From contig JACRPF010000008.1 in the NCBI GenBank assembly GCA_016214035.1, positions 124,001 to 188,000 on the forward strand: a DNA stretch of 64,000 nt. The letters run 5' to 3'. The notes below the pieces were generated by a model, which was given only the letters and a program-made list of their open reading frames with translations, did not search any database and had not been told where the DNA came from. The DNA comes from Spirochaetota bacterium (lineage in GTDB: Bacteria; Spirochaetota; Brachyspiria; Brachyspirales; JACRPF01). The stretch's first letter is position 1. Every line of letters starts with the position of its first letter. A program made the translations under genes and the position numbers. Positions 29,545-38,708 of the stretch are shown one piece after another.

Positions 29545-29988
29545 CTACTCCTTTTTTGCCGGCGCTGCAGCAACTGCCGGTTCGGCAGCTTTCTGAGCCG
29601 GTTGCGCGGTGATGATGCCCACGCCTTTTTTGTGTCTGATCTTAGCGGGCGGAGCATCGTCCGTCAGTGTCAGTGAAAGATGCGAATACATAAGCTGCAA
29701 TTTTCCGGCACTGCCGCGCGGCATCGGAACGGAACGCTGCAGACGCGTGCCCATATCAACACGGGCTTCACGCACCCAGAGCGTATCTGCGTTTATATTC
29801 CTGTTCTTGAACAGCGCATTCGCCATTCCGCTTCGTATCGCCTTCTGCAATACCTGGGAACTCTTCTGCGGCAGCGCATGAAGATTTGCGAGTGCACGCT
29901 GCACATAAATACCTTTAATGAACGGAACCAACCGCGCTATTTTACTGCGCGCGATGCGAATGTGCTGAACCTTTACCTTGTAATCCAT
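29545..29988 (-). CDS. rplV: 50S ribosomal protein L22 with Ala/Pro/Lys tail
   Basis: Exit-tunnel protein. RIARSKIARLVPFIKG, ALANLHALPQKSSQVLQKAI and the tunnel-hairpin region AGKLQLMYSHLSLTL (in place of the usual ...KRTSHITVV) support the call. The 147 residues exceed the common ~110-120; the last 30 are an Ala/Pro/Lys-rich tail. The hairpin differs noticeably from the common macrolide-contact sequence. Confidence 0.93.
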   Translation of the reverse strand: MDYKVKVQHIRIARSKIARLVPFIKGIYVQRALANLHALPQKSSQVLQKAIRSGMANALFKNRNINADTLWVREARVDMGTRLQRSVPMPRGSAGKLQLMYSHLSLTLTDDAPPAKIRHKKGVGIITAQPAQKAAEPAVAAAPAKKE

Positions 29989-29993
29989 ATCCG

Positions 29994-30278
29994 TTATCCT
30001 TTCTCCGGTTCCGATTTTGCAACGCCGCCGTGCATGCGGAACATTCTTGTCGGCGCGAACTCGCCGAGTTTATGACCAATCATATTATCCTGCACATACA
30101 CCGGAATGAATGTCTTACCGTTATGCACATTGATCGTCAGCCCAACCATCTCCGGAATGATTGTTGATGCGCGGGAATAACACTTGATAAACTGTTTATT
30201 GCCGCCCTGCGTTGCCGCCTGCACCTTCTTAAAAAGGTTTTTGTCTACAAACGGACCTTTTTTAATTGAACGTGACAC
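29994..30278 (-). CDS. rpsS: 30S ribosomal protein S19
   Basis: Head protein, 94 residues, with [20 protein letters not shown], then [22 protein letters not shown] and [11 protein letters not shown]. The start codon is GTG at 30276-30278, directly after the rplB stop (TAAGTG). This couples it tightly to L2. Confidence 0.97.
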   Translation of the reverse strand: MSRSIKKGPFVDKNLFKKVQAATQGGNKQFIKCYSRASTIIPEMVGLTINVHNGKTFIPVYVQDNMIGHKLGEFAPTRMFRMHGGVAKSEPEKG

Positions 30279-31112
30279 TTATTTGCCTCCGATCCTGTTA
30301 ACGATATATTTATCAGAATACTTGCGACGCTTGCGTGTCTTGTAACCTTTGGCAAGCACGCCCGTGGGCGACACCGGATGCGGATTACCCTGTCCGGATT
30401 TTCCTTCACCGCCTCCGTGCGGATGGTCAACGGGATTCATAACGACACCGCGGACTTTCGGCTTTCGACCGGCCCAGCGTGTGCGCCCTGCTTTCCCGTG
30501 CGTAAGATTGAAATGGTCCGCATTACCGATCTGTCCGATGGTCGCGTAGCATTTCACCAGCACTTTCCGCTCCTCGCCTGAGCGAAGACGCACGATGCAG
30601 AAATCACCTTCTTTCGCGGTTATCTGAGCTCCGCCGCCGGCTGCGCGAACGAGCTGTGCTCCCTGGCCGGGATGAAGTTCAATATTATGAATCATCGTTC
30701 CCAACGGGATCTTCTCAAGCGGCAACGCATTGCCAACCGCTATCTTGGCGTTTTCACCTGACATGACGCGTGCGCCGACCTTAAGGCCTTCCGGCCAAAT
30801 GATATAACGCTTTTCACCATCAGCATAATGCAGAAGCGCAATACGTGCAGTTCTGTTGGGATCATATTCGATTGCGGCTACCACAGCGTCAACATTTCTC
30901 TTGTCGCGCTTGAAATCGATCTCGCGGTAACGGCGTTTGTGTCCGCCGCCTCTGCGTCTGACCGTTATTCGACCGAGTGAACTGCGACCGGATACACGGC
31001 GCTTGCCTTTGGTCAACTTTTTACATGGTGTTGACGCTGTTATTTCCACAAAATCCGGTACCGTACGATAACGGAGTGTCGGTGTTACCGGCTTAAAACT
31101 TTTTATTGCCAC
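30279..31112 (-). CDS. rplB: 50S ribosomal protein L2
   Basis: Needed for subunit association and peptidyl transferase assembly; 277 residues. The C-terminal catalytic-region motif [12 protein letters not shown] followed by P.SPTG is intact, as are [20 protein letters not shown] and the middle block [22 protein letters not shown]. Standard length. Confidence 0.98.
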   Translation of the reverse strand: MAIKSFKPVTPTLRYRTVPDFVEITASTPCKKLTKGKRRVSGRSSLGRITVRRRGGGHKRRYREIDFKRDKRNVDAVVAAIEYDPNRTARIALLHYADGEKRYIIWPEGLKVGARVMSGENAKIAVGNALPLEKIPLGTMIHNIELHPGQGAQLVRAAGGGAQITAKEGDFCIVRLRSGEERKVLVKCYATIGQIGNADHFNLTHGKAGRTRWAGRKPKVRGVVMNPVDHPHGGGEGKSGQGNPHPVSPTGVLAKGYKTRKRRKYSDKYIVNRIGGK

Positions 31113-31124
31113 CGTGATCCCTCG

Positions 31125-31427
31125 CTATTTCAGAATTTCGATTTTTTCGTTATTACCGAGCGTTACGATTGCTTTCTTATAGCTTCTCGTATACCCTTCG
31201 GCGCTCATCCGCCGATTCTTGCGTCTCGGCTTCACATTTACTATCCGGCAATCTACCGGCTTCACGTTATACAGTTTTGCAACGGCACGAATCACTTCTA
31301 TCTTGTTCGCGTCATTACGCACATGGAACGTGTAATGACGCTTTGTCTTGCCGTCACCTTCTTTCAGCTTGTTGCTTTTTTCAGTAAGCATCGGCTCTAT
31401 CAGTATGCTGTACGCGTTCTTATCCAT
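31125..31427 (-). CDS. rplW: 50S ribosomal protein L23
   Basis: Docking site for trigger factor and SRP at the tunnel exit; 100 residues. ILIEPMLTEKSNKL, YTFHVRNDANKIEVIRAVAKLYNVKP and RRKNRRMSAEGYTRSYKKAIVTL are typical. Between rplD and rplB. Confidence 0.96.
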   Translation of the reverse strand: MDKNAYSILIEPMLTEKSNKLKEGDGKTKRHYTFHVRNDANKIEVIRAVAKLYNVKPVDCRIVNVKPRRKNRRMSAEGYTRSYKKAIVTLGNNEKIEILK

Positions 31428-31430
31428 GTC

Positions 31431-32090
31431 TTACTCCGCCTTTGCGTTGGCCTGAACGCGATCGCTTAATTTTTTCATCGCCGATTTTGTTACGAAAATC
31501 TCATCGGCGTAATACAGCGGATGAATGGCGACACTGTCGGCATTCACCACGTCAAGCTTGCGAATATTTCTGAGCGAGAGGATAAGATTCGTGTAACTCT
31601 TCATCGTTTCCGGTGTTTTACCGACGATGAAAGCGACACGGCTTCCCTCTTTGCCGATCTTTTTTATGAATGCCGCAAGCCGTTTGGTCTGCGGTTTCTC
31701 AACTGAAAGATCATCAACGATGCGAAGGCTGTTCTCACCGTGTTTGAGTGAAAAAACCGACATCAGTGCGAGGCGTTTCACCTTGCGCGGAACTTCATAA
31801 TGATAATCACGCGGACGTATGGCGTGTATATGACCGCCGCCGGTCCACAATGGAGAGCGGCTCGATCCAACACGTGCGTGTCCGGTGCCCTTCTGGCGCC
31901 ACGGCCGTTTACCGCCGCCCGATACTTCCGCCATCGATTTCGTCCTGCTCGTTCCCTGACGTTTGTTGGCGCGCTCGTTCTTGATCGCCTCGTACAGTGA
32001 ACTCATATTGACTTTGCTGTTGATAAGGGCATCAGCGACATCGAGTGTCGATGTCTCCGCGCCGTTTTCTCCGATTACTTTGACCTGCAT
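31431..32090 (-). CDS. rplD: 50S ribosomal protein L4
   Basis: Tunnel-constriction protein, 219 residues. The extended loop RQGTSRTKSMAEVSGGGKRPWRQKGTGHARVGSSRSPLWTGGG region contains the conserved KPWRQKGTGRAR.G pattern (here KRPWRQKGTGHARVG). It starts 9 bases after rplC. In E. coli L4 regulates S10-operon expression; no such leader was recognised. Confidence 0.96.
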   Translation of the reverse strand: MQVKVIGENGAETSTLDVADALINSKVNMSSLYEAIKNERANKRQGTSRTKSMAEVSGGGKRPWRQKGTGHARVGSSRSPLWTGGGHIHAIRPRDYHYEVPRKVKRLALMSVFSLKHGENSLRIVDDLSVEKPQTKRLAAFIKKIGKEGSRVAFIVGKTPETMKSYTNLILSLRNIRKLDVVNADSVAIHPLYYADEIFVTKSAMKKLSDRVQANAKAE

Positions 32091-32099
32091 ACTATGTCC

Positions 32100-32744
32100 T
32101 TATGCCTTCACCGTTTTTTTCTGCTTCGTCGAGCTGGTAAGCTTTACGATGGTGTTTCTCGCACCGGGTATCGCTCCGCAGACGATGATAAGATTGTCGT
32201 CAATCTTAATATCGATGACTTTCAGATGCTGTATCGTCACCTTGGTGCTGCCCATATGACCGGGATGGTGATGATTCTTGAAAACACGACCAGGGAAAGT
32301 ACGCTGCCCGATTGATCCCGGACGGCGGTGAAAATTCGAACCGTGAGACTCCGGGCCGCCGCTCATGCCGTGCCGGCGCATAACACCCTGGAATCCTTTT
32401 CCCTTCGTGATCGCAGTCACATCGATATAGTCGCCTTTGCTGAAAATATCGACCTTGATTTCCTGACCGATGGCGTATTTTGCAACATCATCAATCTTGA
32501 ATTCGCGGAGATACCGCTGCGCTTTAACGTTCTGCTTTTTAAAATGACCAGCCATCGGTTTTGCGAGATGCTTGTCTTTGATGTCCCCGTATCCGAGCTG
32601 CAGCGCTTTGTAGCCGTCGGAAGGAACGTCCTTGATCTGAGTGATGAGACACGGACCCGCTTCAAGTACGGTGACCGGAACCGCGGTACCGTTATCGACG
32701 AATACAGTCGTCATGCCCAATTTTTTACCTAATATGCCCATCAT
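32100..32744 (-). CDS. rplC: 50S ribosomal protein L3
   Basis: Peptidyl-transferase-proximal protein. The ATG at 32744 gives MMGILGKKLGMTTVF and has a GAGGA site seven bases upstream; the longer open frame to 32825 overlaps rpsJ and is rejected. Motifs GKGFQGVMRRHGMSGGPESHGS and HRRPGSIGQRTFPGRVFK (the central extension) are conserved. Length 214 residues. Confidence 0.96.
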   Translation of the reverse strand: MMGILGKKLGMTTVFVDNGTAVPVTVLEAGPCLITQIKDVPSDGYKALQLGYGDIKDKHLAKPMAGHFKKQNVKAQRYLREFKIDDVAKYAIGQEIKVDIFSKGDYIDVTAITKGKGFQGVMRRHGMSGGPESHGSNFHRRPGSIGQRTFPGRVFKNHHHPGHMGSTKVTIQHLKVIDIKIDDNLIIVCGAIPGARNTIVKLTSSTKQKKTVKA

Positions 32745-32784
32745 CGGCGTATCCTCTACAATGAAATAATCGTAACGGCAGAAA

Positions 32785-33093
32785 TCACTGCTTGACCTCG
32801 ACATCAACACCTGCGGGAAGTTCAAGCCGCTTCAGCGAGTCCATCGTCTGCGGTGTCACATTGAAAATATCAATGAGCCGCTTGTGAATGCGCATCTCGA
32901 ACTGTTCACGCGATTTGATGTTCACATGCGGCGAGCGCAGTACGGTCACGCGCCGAATGCTTGTCGGCAGCGGAATCGGTCCTGAAACACGCGCGCCCGT
33001 TTTTTTCACGTTCACCGCGATTGATTGCGCCGACTGATCGATTAACTCGACGTCAAACGACTTTAATTTTACCCGAATACGTTGTGCGTTCAT
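32785..33093 (-). CDS. rpsJ: 30S ribosomal protein S10
   Basis: First gene of the S10 block, 102 residues: [39 protein letters not shown] and [15 protein letters not shown]10 also serves as NusE in antitermination. A 66-base gap with a 10-bp hairpin separates it from tuf. Confidence 0.97.
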   Translation of the reverse strand: MNAQRIRVKLKSFDVELIDQSAQSIAVNVKKTGARVSGPIPLPTSIRRVTVLRSPHVNIKSREQFEMRIHKRLIDIFNVTPQTMDSLKRLELPAGVDVEVKQ

Positions 33094-33123
33094 GCTTTAC
33101 TCTTGCCTTATCCTCAGGATACA

Positions 33124-33151
33124 ATGCCCGGAGCCTTACGACTCCGGGCAT
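33124..33151 (-). terminator. Strong hairpin between tuf and rpsJ
   Basis: A perfect 10-bp GC-rich stem ATGCCCGGAG/CTCCGGGCAT with an 8-base loop, just beyond the tuf stop. On the minus strand it is followed by TTGTATCC and not by a T-run, so full intrinsic termination is doubtful. It may act as a partial terminator, pause or RNA-processing site that sets the tuf-to-ribosomal-protein ratio. Confidence 0.5.
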
Positions 33152-33159
33152 CATTTTCT

Positions 33160-34377
33160 TTACTCAATAATCTTCGTAACAACGCCGCGTCCGACCGTAC
33201 GGCCGCCTTCGCGGATAGCGAATGTCATCTTTTCTTCCATGGCGATCGGCGCGATAAGATCGACCGAAAGGCCGCTCACCTGGTCGCCCGGCATGACCAT
33301 CTGCGTGCCGGCCGGCAGCGTGATGATCCCGGTTACGTCCGTTGTGCGGAAGTACATCTGCGGGCGGTAGCCCGTGATGAATGCGGTATGACGTCCGCCC
33401 TCTTCTTTCTTAAGAACGTATACGGTAGCCTCATATTTCTTATGCGGCGTAACCGTACCCGGCTTTGAGAGAACCTGACCGCGTTCAACATCGGTGCGTT
33501 CAACACCGCGGAGAAGCGCGCCCACGTTGTCACCGGCAAGACCTTCGTCGAGCATCTTGCGGAACATTTCAACACCGGTACAGACGGTCTTCTTCGTTTC
33601 GCGAAGGCCGACGATCTCGATTTCATCGTTGACCTTGAGTTTACCGCGCTCGATGCGGCCGGTAACAACGGTACCGCGGCCCTGAATCGAATACACGTCT
33701 TCGATGCTCATAAGGAACGGCTTGTCGATGTCACGTACCGGATCCGGGATGAATGAATCAAGTGCCGCGAGCAGTTCGACGATGGGCTTTACCCACTCAT
33801 CATCTTTTTTTCCGGCTGCTGCTGCCTGCATGGCGAGGAGTGCTGAGCCTTTGATGACCGGAGCTTTGTCTCCCGGATAACCGTTCTTGGTCAATTCATC
33901 GCGGACTTCCGACTCAACGATCTCAAGAAGATCCTTGTCGGCTTTATCAACTTTATTCATGAAAACAACGATAAACGGAACACCGACCTGTTTTGCAAGG
34001 AGGATGTGCTCGCGTGTCTGCGGCATCACGCCGTCTTCAGCGGAGAGAACGAGAATGGCGCCGTCCATCTGAGCCGCACCGGTGATCATGTTCTTCACAT
34101 AGTCCTGGTGACCCGGGCAGTCAACGTGCGCATAGTGACGAATCGCAGATTCATATTCAACGTGCGATGTCGCGATTGTAAGTATCTTCGACGCGTCACG
34201 GCGGCCCTGTTTTTCAGATGCCTTTGCGACCTGATCATACGGCACATATGATGTACCATAAATCATTGCCGATACCGCAGTGATTGCGGATGTGAGCGTC
34301 GTTTTACCGTGGTCAACGTGACCGATAGTACCCACATTTACGTGCGTTTTTTTCCGTTCGAACTTTTGTTTTGCCAT
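33160..34377 (-). CDS. tuf: Elongation factor Tu with a switch-I insertion
   Basis: GTPase that brings aminoacyl-tRNA to the ribosome; 405 residues against 394 in E. coli. G1 GHVDHGKT (19-26), G3 DCPGH (86-90), G4 NKVD (141-144) and GSAL (177-180) are intact. The switch-I/effector loop differs: where most bacteria have KARGITINTSHVEY, this protein reads [20 protein letters not shown], a net gain of five residues before the conserved Thr (here Thr67), with the RG dipeptide displaced. The residue after DCPGH is Gln instead of Ala. Domains 2 and 3 are ordinary ([35 protein letters not shown]). A strong AGGAGG site precedes the ATG. Likely the single tuf copy in this locus. Confidence 0.97.
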   Translation of the reverse strand: MAKQKFERKKTHVNVGTIGHVDHGKTTLTSAITAVSAMIYGTSYVPYDQVAKASEKQGRRDASKILTIATSHVEYESAIRHYAHVDCPGHQDYVKNMITGAAQMDGAILVLSAEDGVMPQTREHILLAKQVGVPFIVVFMNKVDKADKDLLEIVESEVRDELTKNGYPGDKAPVIKGSALLAMQAAAAGKKDDEWVKPIVELLAALDSFIPDPVRDIDKPFLMSIEDVYSIQGRGTVVTGRIERGKLKVNDEIEIVGLRETKKTVCTGVEMFRKMLDEGLAGDNVGALLRGVERTDVERGQVLSKPGTVTPHKKYEATVYVLKKEEGGRHTAFITGYRPQMYFRTTDVTGIITLPAGTQMVMPGDQVSGLSVDLIAPIAMEEKMTFAIREGGRTVGRGVVTKIIE

Positions 34378-34446
34378 TGCGATCCTCCTGCTTGTTCTTC
34401 GTTGTCTTTTTTTTCTATAGCAACGTCGTAAGCTCTGCTTTCGACG

Positions 34447-36534
34447 TTAACCTGCTTTTTTACCGGTCGACCGGCTTATGATCTCCTCAGATACGTTGCG
34501 CGGAACCTCGTTGTAATGAGAGAACTGCATCGTGTAGCTTGCGCGGCCCTGCGAGAGGTTCCGGATGGATGTCGCATAACCGAACATGGTGGCAAGTGGT
34601 ACTGTTGCCGTTACCGCTTTGTAGCCGGCGCGATCGACGAATCCGTGCACCTGCCCGCGGCGTGATGCGAGGTCACCGATGATATCGCCCATATATTCTT
34701 CCGGTGTCACCACTTCAACGGACATCATCGGCTCGAGGATGTAAGGGTCAGCCTTGCGGCAGGCGTCTTTGAACGCCATCGATGCGGCAATCTTAAATGC
34801 GATTTCTGAAGAGTCGACATCGTGGTACGAACCTTCAAAAACAGCAACCTTGATATCCATAACCGGATAACCGGCAAGCACGCCATTGTCAAGCGCTTCG
34901 CGGCATCCTTTTTCAACTGCCGGAATGAATTCACGCGGAATCTTTCCGCCGACGACTTCGTTGGCGAATTCGAATCCCTTGTTCGTTTCATTGGGACCGA
35001 CACGGAGGAATACGTGACCGTATTGCCCGCGACCGCCGGTCTGTTTGATATATTTGCCTTCCTGCTCGACGGATTTACGGATGGCTTCGCGGTACGCGAC
35101 CTGCGGCTTACCGACATTCGCTTCAACCTTGAATTCACGGAACATGCGGTCTACGATAATCTCAAGGTGAAGTTCGCCCATACCCGCGATAATCGTCTGA
35201 CCGGTATCTTCATCAGTCTTGACGCGGAACGTGGGATCCTCTTCAGCGAGGCGCACCAGCGCGTTATCCATCTTGTCCATATCGGCCTTTGTTTTCGGCT
35301 CGATTGCGACCCAGATGACCGGCTCGGGGAAATTCATAGCTTCGAGTATGATCGGATGATCTTCGGTGCAGAGCGTGTGACCGGTGATAGTGCTCTTAAG
35401 ACCGACCGCAGCGGCGATATCGCCGGCGTATACTTCATCAATTTCGTTTCGTTTGTTCGCATGCATCTGAATGACGCGGGAAATACGCTCGCGGACATTT
35501 TTCGTCGCATTCAGAACATACGAACCCGACTGCAGCGTACCCGAATACACACGGAAGAACGTTAGTTTTCCGACATACGGGTCGGACATGATCTTGAAGG
35601 CGAGTGCCGCAAACGGAGCATCATCGGCAGTCGCGCGGGTTATTTCATTCCCTTTTTCATCAATACCCTTGATCGGCGGAACATCAAGCGGTGACGGCAG
35701 ATACGCGAGAACGGCGTCGAGCAGCGGCTGGACACCCTTGTTCTTGAACGCGGTACCGCACATCATCGGGAAAAATTTCGCCGAAAGCGTAGCTTTACGG
35801 ATCAGCATGCGCAGCTCTTCTTCAGTAACCGCGTGTGAGTTGAGATATTTTTCCATGAGTGCGTCGTCAAATTCCACAACAGCTTCGACGAGTTTTTCAT
35901 GATATTCGGCGGCGTCTTTTTTCAGCGAATCGCGAATCTCGCGATATTCGAATTTGGCACCGAGTTCTTCACCCGTCCACACGATCTCTTTCATCGAAAC
36001 AAGATCAACGACGCCTTCGAACTTGTCTTCGGCGCCGATAGGGAGCTGTATCGGATGCGAATTGGCCATGAGCTTTTCGCGCGTCTGTTTGAAAACGCTG
36101 TAAAAGTCAGAACCAACACGGTCCATTTTGTTCACAAAAATAATGCGGGGAATATTATACCGTGTTGCCTGGCGCCAGACGGTTTCCGACTGGGGCTCTA
36201 CACCGCCGACAGCGCAAAACACACCGACCGCTGAGTCGAGCACGCGTAACGAGCGTTCAACTTCGACGGTAAAGTCGACGTGACCCGGAGTATCGATGAT
36301 ATTGATGCGGTGTTCTTTCCAGAAACAGGTTGTGGCGGCTGACGTAATGGTGATGCCGCGCTCTTTTTCCTGTTCCATCCAGTCCATTTCAGTATTGCCG
36401 TCATGGACTTCGCCGATCTTGTGGGTCTTACCGGTATAAAAAAGAAGGCGTTCGGTCGTTGTCGTTTTACCGGCATCGATGTGCGCCATGATTCCGATGT
36501 TGCGTGTTTTTTCGAGTGATATCTCGCGTGGCAT
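34447..36534 (-). CDS. fusA: Elongation factor G
   Basis: Translocase GTPase, 695 residues, standard five-domain length. G1 [19 protein letters not shown], switch [18 protein letters not shown]3 DTPGHVDF and G4 NKMDRVG are canonical, in contrast to the altered switch I of the neighbouring EF-Tu. Domain IV with [13 protein letters not shown] and the C-terminal domain ([19 protein letters not shown] followed by SRRGQVHG) are present. Located between rpsG and tuf as in the classic str operon. Confidence 0.98.
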   Translation of the reverse strand: MPREISLEKTRNIGIMAHIDAGKTTTTERLLFYTGKTHKIGEVHDGNTEMDWMEQEKERGITITSAATTCFWKEHRINIIDTPGHVDFTVEVERSLRVLDSAVGVFCAVGGVEPQSETVWRQATRYNIPRIIFVNKMDRVGSDFYSVFKQTREKLMANSHPIQLPIGAEDKFEGVVDLVSMKEIVWTGEELGAKFEYREIRDSLKKDAAEYHEKLVEAVVEFDDALMEKYLNSHAVTEEELRMLIRKATLSAKFFPMMCGTAFKNKGVQPLLDAVLAYLPSPLDVPPIKGIDEKGNEITRATADDAPFAALAFKIMSDPYVGKLTFFRVYSGTLQSGSYVLNATKNVRERISRVIQMHANKRNEIDEVYAGDIAAAVGLKSTITGHTLCTEDHPIILEAMNFPEPVIWVAIEPKTKADMDKMDNALVRLAEEDPTFRVKTDEDTGQTIIAGMGELHLEIIVDRMFREFKVEANVGKPQVAYREAIRKSVEQEGKYIKQTGGRGQYGHVFLRVGPNETNKGFEFANEVVGGKIPREFIPAVEKGCREALDNGVLAGYPVMDIKVAVFEGSYHDVDSSEIAFKIAASMAFKDACRKADPYILEPMMSVEVVTPEEYMGDIIGDLASRRGQVHGFVDRAGYKAVTATVPLATMFGYATSIRNLSQGRASYTMQFSHYNEVPRNVSEEIISRSTGKKAG

Positions 36535-36558
36535 ATTCTGTTTTCCTGTTCCTTCTGC

Positions 36559-37029
36559 TTACCAGCGGTAGTGAGCGAAAGCCTTATTGCCTTCCGCCAT
36601 TTTGTGCATTTCTTCACGTTTCTTCATCGCTCCGCCGGTGCCGTTCGATGCATCGAGGAGTTCGTTCATAAGTTTCTCGGCCATGGTCCGCCCGTTGCGT
36701 GAGCGTGCCGAGGCGATTATCCAGCGCATCGACAATGCGATCTGGCGATTGGGATTAACCTCAACCGGCACCTGATAGGTGGCGCCGCCGACCCGGCGTG
36801 ATTTCACTTCGAGCAACGGCTTTACGTTGTCAATAGCTTTTGTAAAAATATCAACGCCTTTGGTTCCGGATTTTTTTTCAGCGTTCTGCAGCGCGCCGTA
36901 GACGATGGATTCCGCTACGTTGCGTTTACCGCTTTCCATGATTCTGCTGATGAACTTACTGAGGGCTTCGCTGCCGTAGATAGCGTCTGCGACAACTGCT
37001 CTATGTTTTGCTGCTCTTCTTCTTCCCAT
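36559..37029 (-). CDS. rpsG: 30S ribosomal protein S7
   Basis: 16S 3'-domain assembly protein, 156 residues, standard. [50 protein letters not shown] and [17 protein letters not shown] are diagnostic. The ATG is 15 bases after the rpsL stop. S7 represses the str operon in E. coli; that site was not recognised here. Confidence 0.97.
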   Translation of the reverse strand: MGRRRAAKHRAVVADAIYGSEALSKFISRIMESGKRNVAESIVYGALQNAEKKSGTKGVDIFTKAIDNVKPLLEVKSRRVGGATYQVPVEVNPNRQIALSMRWIIASARSRNGRTMAEKLMNELLDASNGTGGAMKKREEMHKMAEGNKAFAHYRW

Positions 37030-37044
37030 CGCTTGTTCCTTGCC

Positions 37045-37419
37045 TTATGCCTTCGGCCGTTTGGCGCCGTATTTACTTCGAGCCTTTTTCCGGTTCTCAA
37101 CACCCGTCGCTTCACGCGTTCCGCGGATGATGTGATAGCGGCAACCCGGAAGGTCCTTTACACGGCCGCCGCGGATGAGCACCCGGTGGTGTTCCTGCAA
37201 TGTATGATTGATACCGGGAATATATGCCGTAACTTCGATTCCGTTTGAAAGGCGTACGCGCGCAATTTTGCGCAACGCTGAGTTCGGTTTTTTCGGCGTT
37301 GTCGTGGTGACACGCGTGCAGACACCCTGACGCTGCGGACAACTCTGCAACGAGGGAGACTTCGTTCTGCGGCGCATCTGCAAGCGGCCGCTGCGAATCA
37401 GCTGATTGATCGTCGGCAT
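37045..37419 (-). CDS. rpsL: 30S ribosomal protein S12
   Basis: Decoding-centre protein of 124 residues and first gene of the superoperon. [22 protein letters not shown] (42-51, with Lys43-Lys44) and [10 protein letters not shown] with Lys88 are the wild-type sequences at positions where streptomycin-resistance changes are known. Transcription starts from the promoter at 37642-37670, leaving a leader of about 210 bases. Confidence 0.98.
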   Translation of the reverse strand: MPTINQLIRSGRLQMRRRTKSPSLQSCPQRQGVCTRVTTTTPKKPNSALRKIARVRLSNGIEVTAYIPGINHTLQEHHRVLIRGGRVKDLPGCRYHIIRGTREATGVENRKKARSKYGAKRPKA

Positions 37420-37449
37420 TTGTTCTACACCTACCGTTAAATTTTAACC

Positions 37450-37493
37450 AAAACCGGCGGATATTCGGGACACTCCACCGTTGTTCCGGTTTT
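37450..37493 (-). repeat. Inverted repeat in the rpsL leader
   Basis: Arms AAAACCGG (37450-37457) and CCGGTTTT (37486-37493) with a 28-base interior that also contains CGG/CCG pairing. It ends about 30 bases upstream of the rpsL ATG. It could fold in the leader RNA; whether it binds a regulatory protein cannot be said. Confidence 0.35.
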
Positions 37494-37641
37494 CATTACT
37501 GCATAGTTACAAGTACCATGCTTTTGTAATGTTTGATACCATTCCAATTCGAATCGCGTGAATCGCTTCACACGAGCCGTCGTCGTCACTTTTTAACGTA
37601 ACGGACGAAAGCTTTCTTCGACGTTTACGAAAGGTTGGCGT

Positions 37642-37670
37642 ATATTATGGCAATACGGACGTCATGTCAA
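37642..37670 (-). promoter_or_regulatory. Promoter of the str-S10-spc-alpha superoperon
   Basis: On the minus strand: perfect -35 TTGACA (37665-37670), ideal 17-base spacer, -10 TAATAT (37642-37647). An alternative -10 CATAAT overlaps at spacing 15. The sequence upstream is A/T-rich. No other comparably strong promoter was found within the 33-gene run. Confidence 0.7.
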
Positions 37671-37756
37671 TGCGATATTTCTTAAATAGTTGAAAAATAA
37701 TTGAAAATAACGCGTAAAAACGGCAAAAATGAAAGTTAATCATACATTTAATACAA

Positions 37757-38683
37757 TTATGCTGTTGCGGCTGCGATTTCAACCCGTCGTGTCCTTGAAA
37801 TAAAGCCGCGAACGAATTCGATATGCGCCGCATTTTCGACCGCTGATGGAATGGCTTTTGCGAATTTGATGATATCCGCATACGCAAGAAAATTCGCGAT
37901 ATCGGCGCATTCCGGCGTTTCAGCCTGTTCCATAATAGCAGCGATTTCCGATGTGGTTGCCTCAAGTACATGAAGGTCAAAACGCTTTGAAAGGTACGCC
38001 CGGAGTATCTCTGACAGCTCGAAATAGAATAATTTATATTCGCCCAGGTCTATATAGTTTTTTGCCAGGAGTGCATTGATGGCGTTGAGCGCAACGACAT
38101 CCTCAGACACCTCCGCCGCCGTAACAGCTTTCACCACACGCGGCCATAATTTGATGACAAGGATGACTGCCGCGGCGACCGCTATTATCGAACCGATGAC
38201 TATCCAGAACCACAGCGGCAGGGGAAGGCTCGCTTCTTTTTTTATGTCGGGCAAATCCATTTTACTGCCGTTGGTCAATATCGGTCGGATGAGAACGGCA
38301 AACGGCCGTGACGTAAACACAGATTCTGATGAATCCTCGCGCTTGACCGCCCGAATTTCTACGCCGGGAATGGTGATAACGCCATGTTCATACGCGGCAA
38401 GTGAATACACAACCGACTCGGTTACCGCTCCGTCCTTACGGCGTACGGGTTTCTGAACCGCCGCATCAAGCACTTCCCACTTACCGACCGAATCAAGCTG
38501 CTGCGGAAAGAAAATGGTGACATTCGTCGCATGAAGCACACGGACTGAATATTTCACCGCATCGCCGATAAAACCCTCGTTCGTACTGACCGAGGCGGAT
38601 ATGGCTATATCGGATATTTCTTTATCAGCGCCGGCAGTAAAAAACGCTGTACTGAACAGAAGTACGACTATGAGCGCCTTCAT
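37757..38683 (-). CDS. BatD-like membrane protein with periplasmic Ig-like domain
   Basis: A 308-residue protein with an N-terminal signal peptide (MKALIVVLLFSTAFFTAGA). A periplasmic beta-rich domain (SASVSTNEGFIGDAVKYSVRV to IPGVEIRAV) resembles the BatD oxygen-tolerance family or other Ig-like domains that begin with 'VS...IGD...Y.I.V'. One membrane helix (about 157-178) is followed by a cytoplasmic helical domain of about 130 residues (LFYFELSEILRAYLSKRFDLHVLEATTSEI), which is the pattern of DUF4381/BatD C-terminal regions. No BatA, BatB or MoxR gene is adjacent. Assignment is by architecture and motif memory only. Confidence 0.55.
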   Translation of the reverse strand: MKALIVVLLFSTAFFTAGADKEISDIAISASVSTNEGFIGDAVKYSVRVLHATNVTIFFPQQLDSVGKWEVLDAAVQKPVRRKDGAVTESVVYSLAAYEHGVITIPGVEIRAVKREDSSESVFTSRPFAVLIRPILTNGSKMDLPDIKKEASLPLPLWFWIVIGSIIAVAAAVILVIKLWPRVVKAVTAAEVSEDVVALNAINALLAKNYIDLGEYKLFYFELSEILRAYLSKRFDLHVLEATTSEIAAIMEQAETPECADIANFLAYADIIKFAKAIPSAVENAAHIEFVRGFISRTRRVEIAAATA

Positions 38684-38708
38684 CTATCCGTCCTCTGGTA
38701 TTCTATAC

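Larger units (their letters stand above)
37420..37756 (-). other. Gene-free leader and promoter region of the ribosomal superoperon
   Basis: No credible gene lies in these 337 bases. They hold the promoter at 37642-37670 and an AT-rich stretch upstream of it (37676-37756), which could act as an UP element. The leader is about 210 bases. It contains the short palindrome GAAAGCTTTC near 37607-37616 and an inverted repeat AAAACCGG/CCGGTTTT (37450-37457 and 37486-37493) shortly before rpsL. Confidence 0.6.

Noticed and set aside
33124-33151. A full intrinsic terminator after tuf
   Set aside because: The stem is strong but no T-run follows on the minus strand, so only partial termination or processing is claimed.
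34422-34448. 7-bp inverted repeat AACGTCG/CGACGTT between fusA and tuf as a terminator
   Set aside because: Short stem, 13-base loop and no T-run on the minus strand; also partly at the fusA stop.
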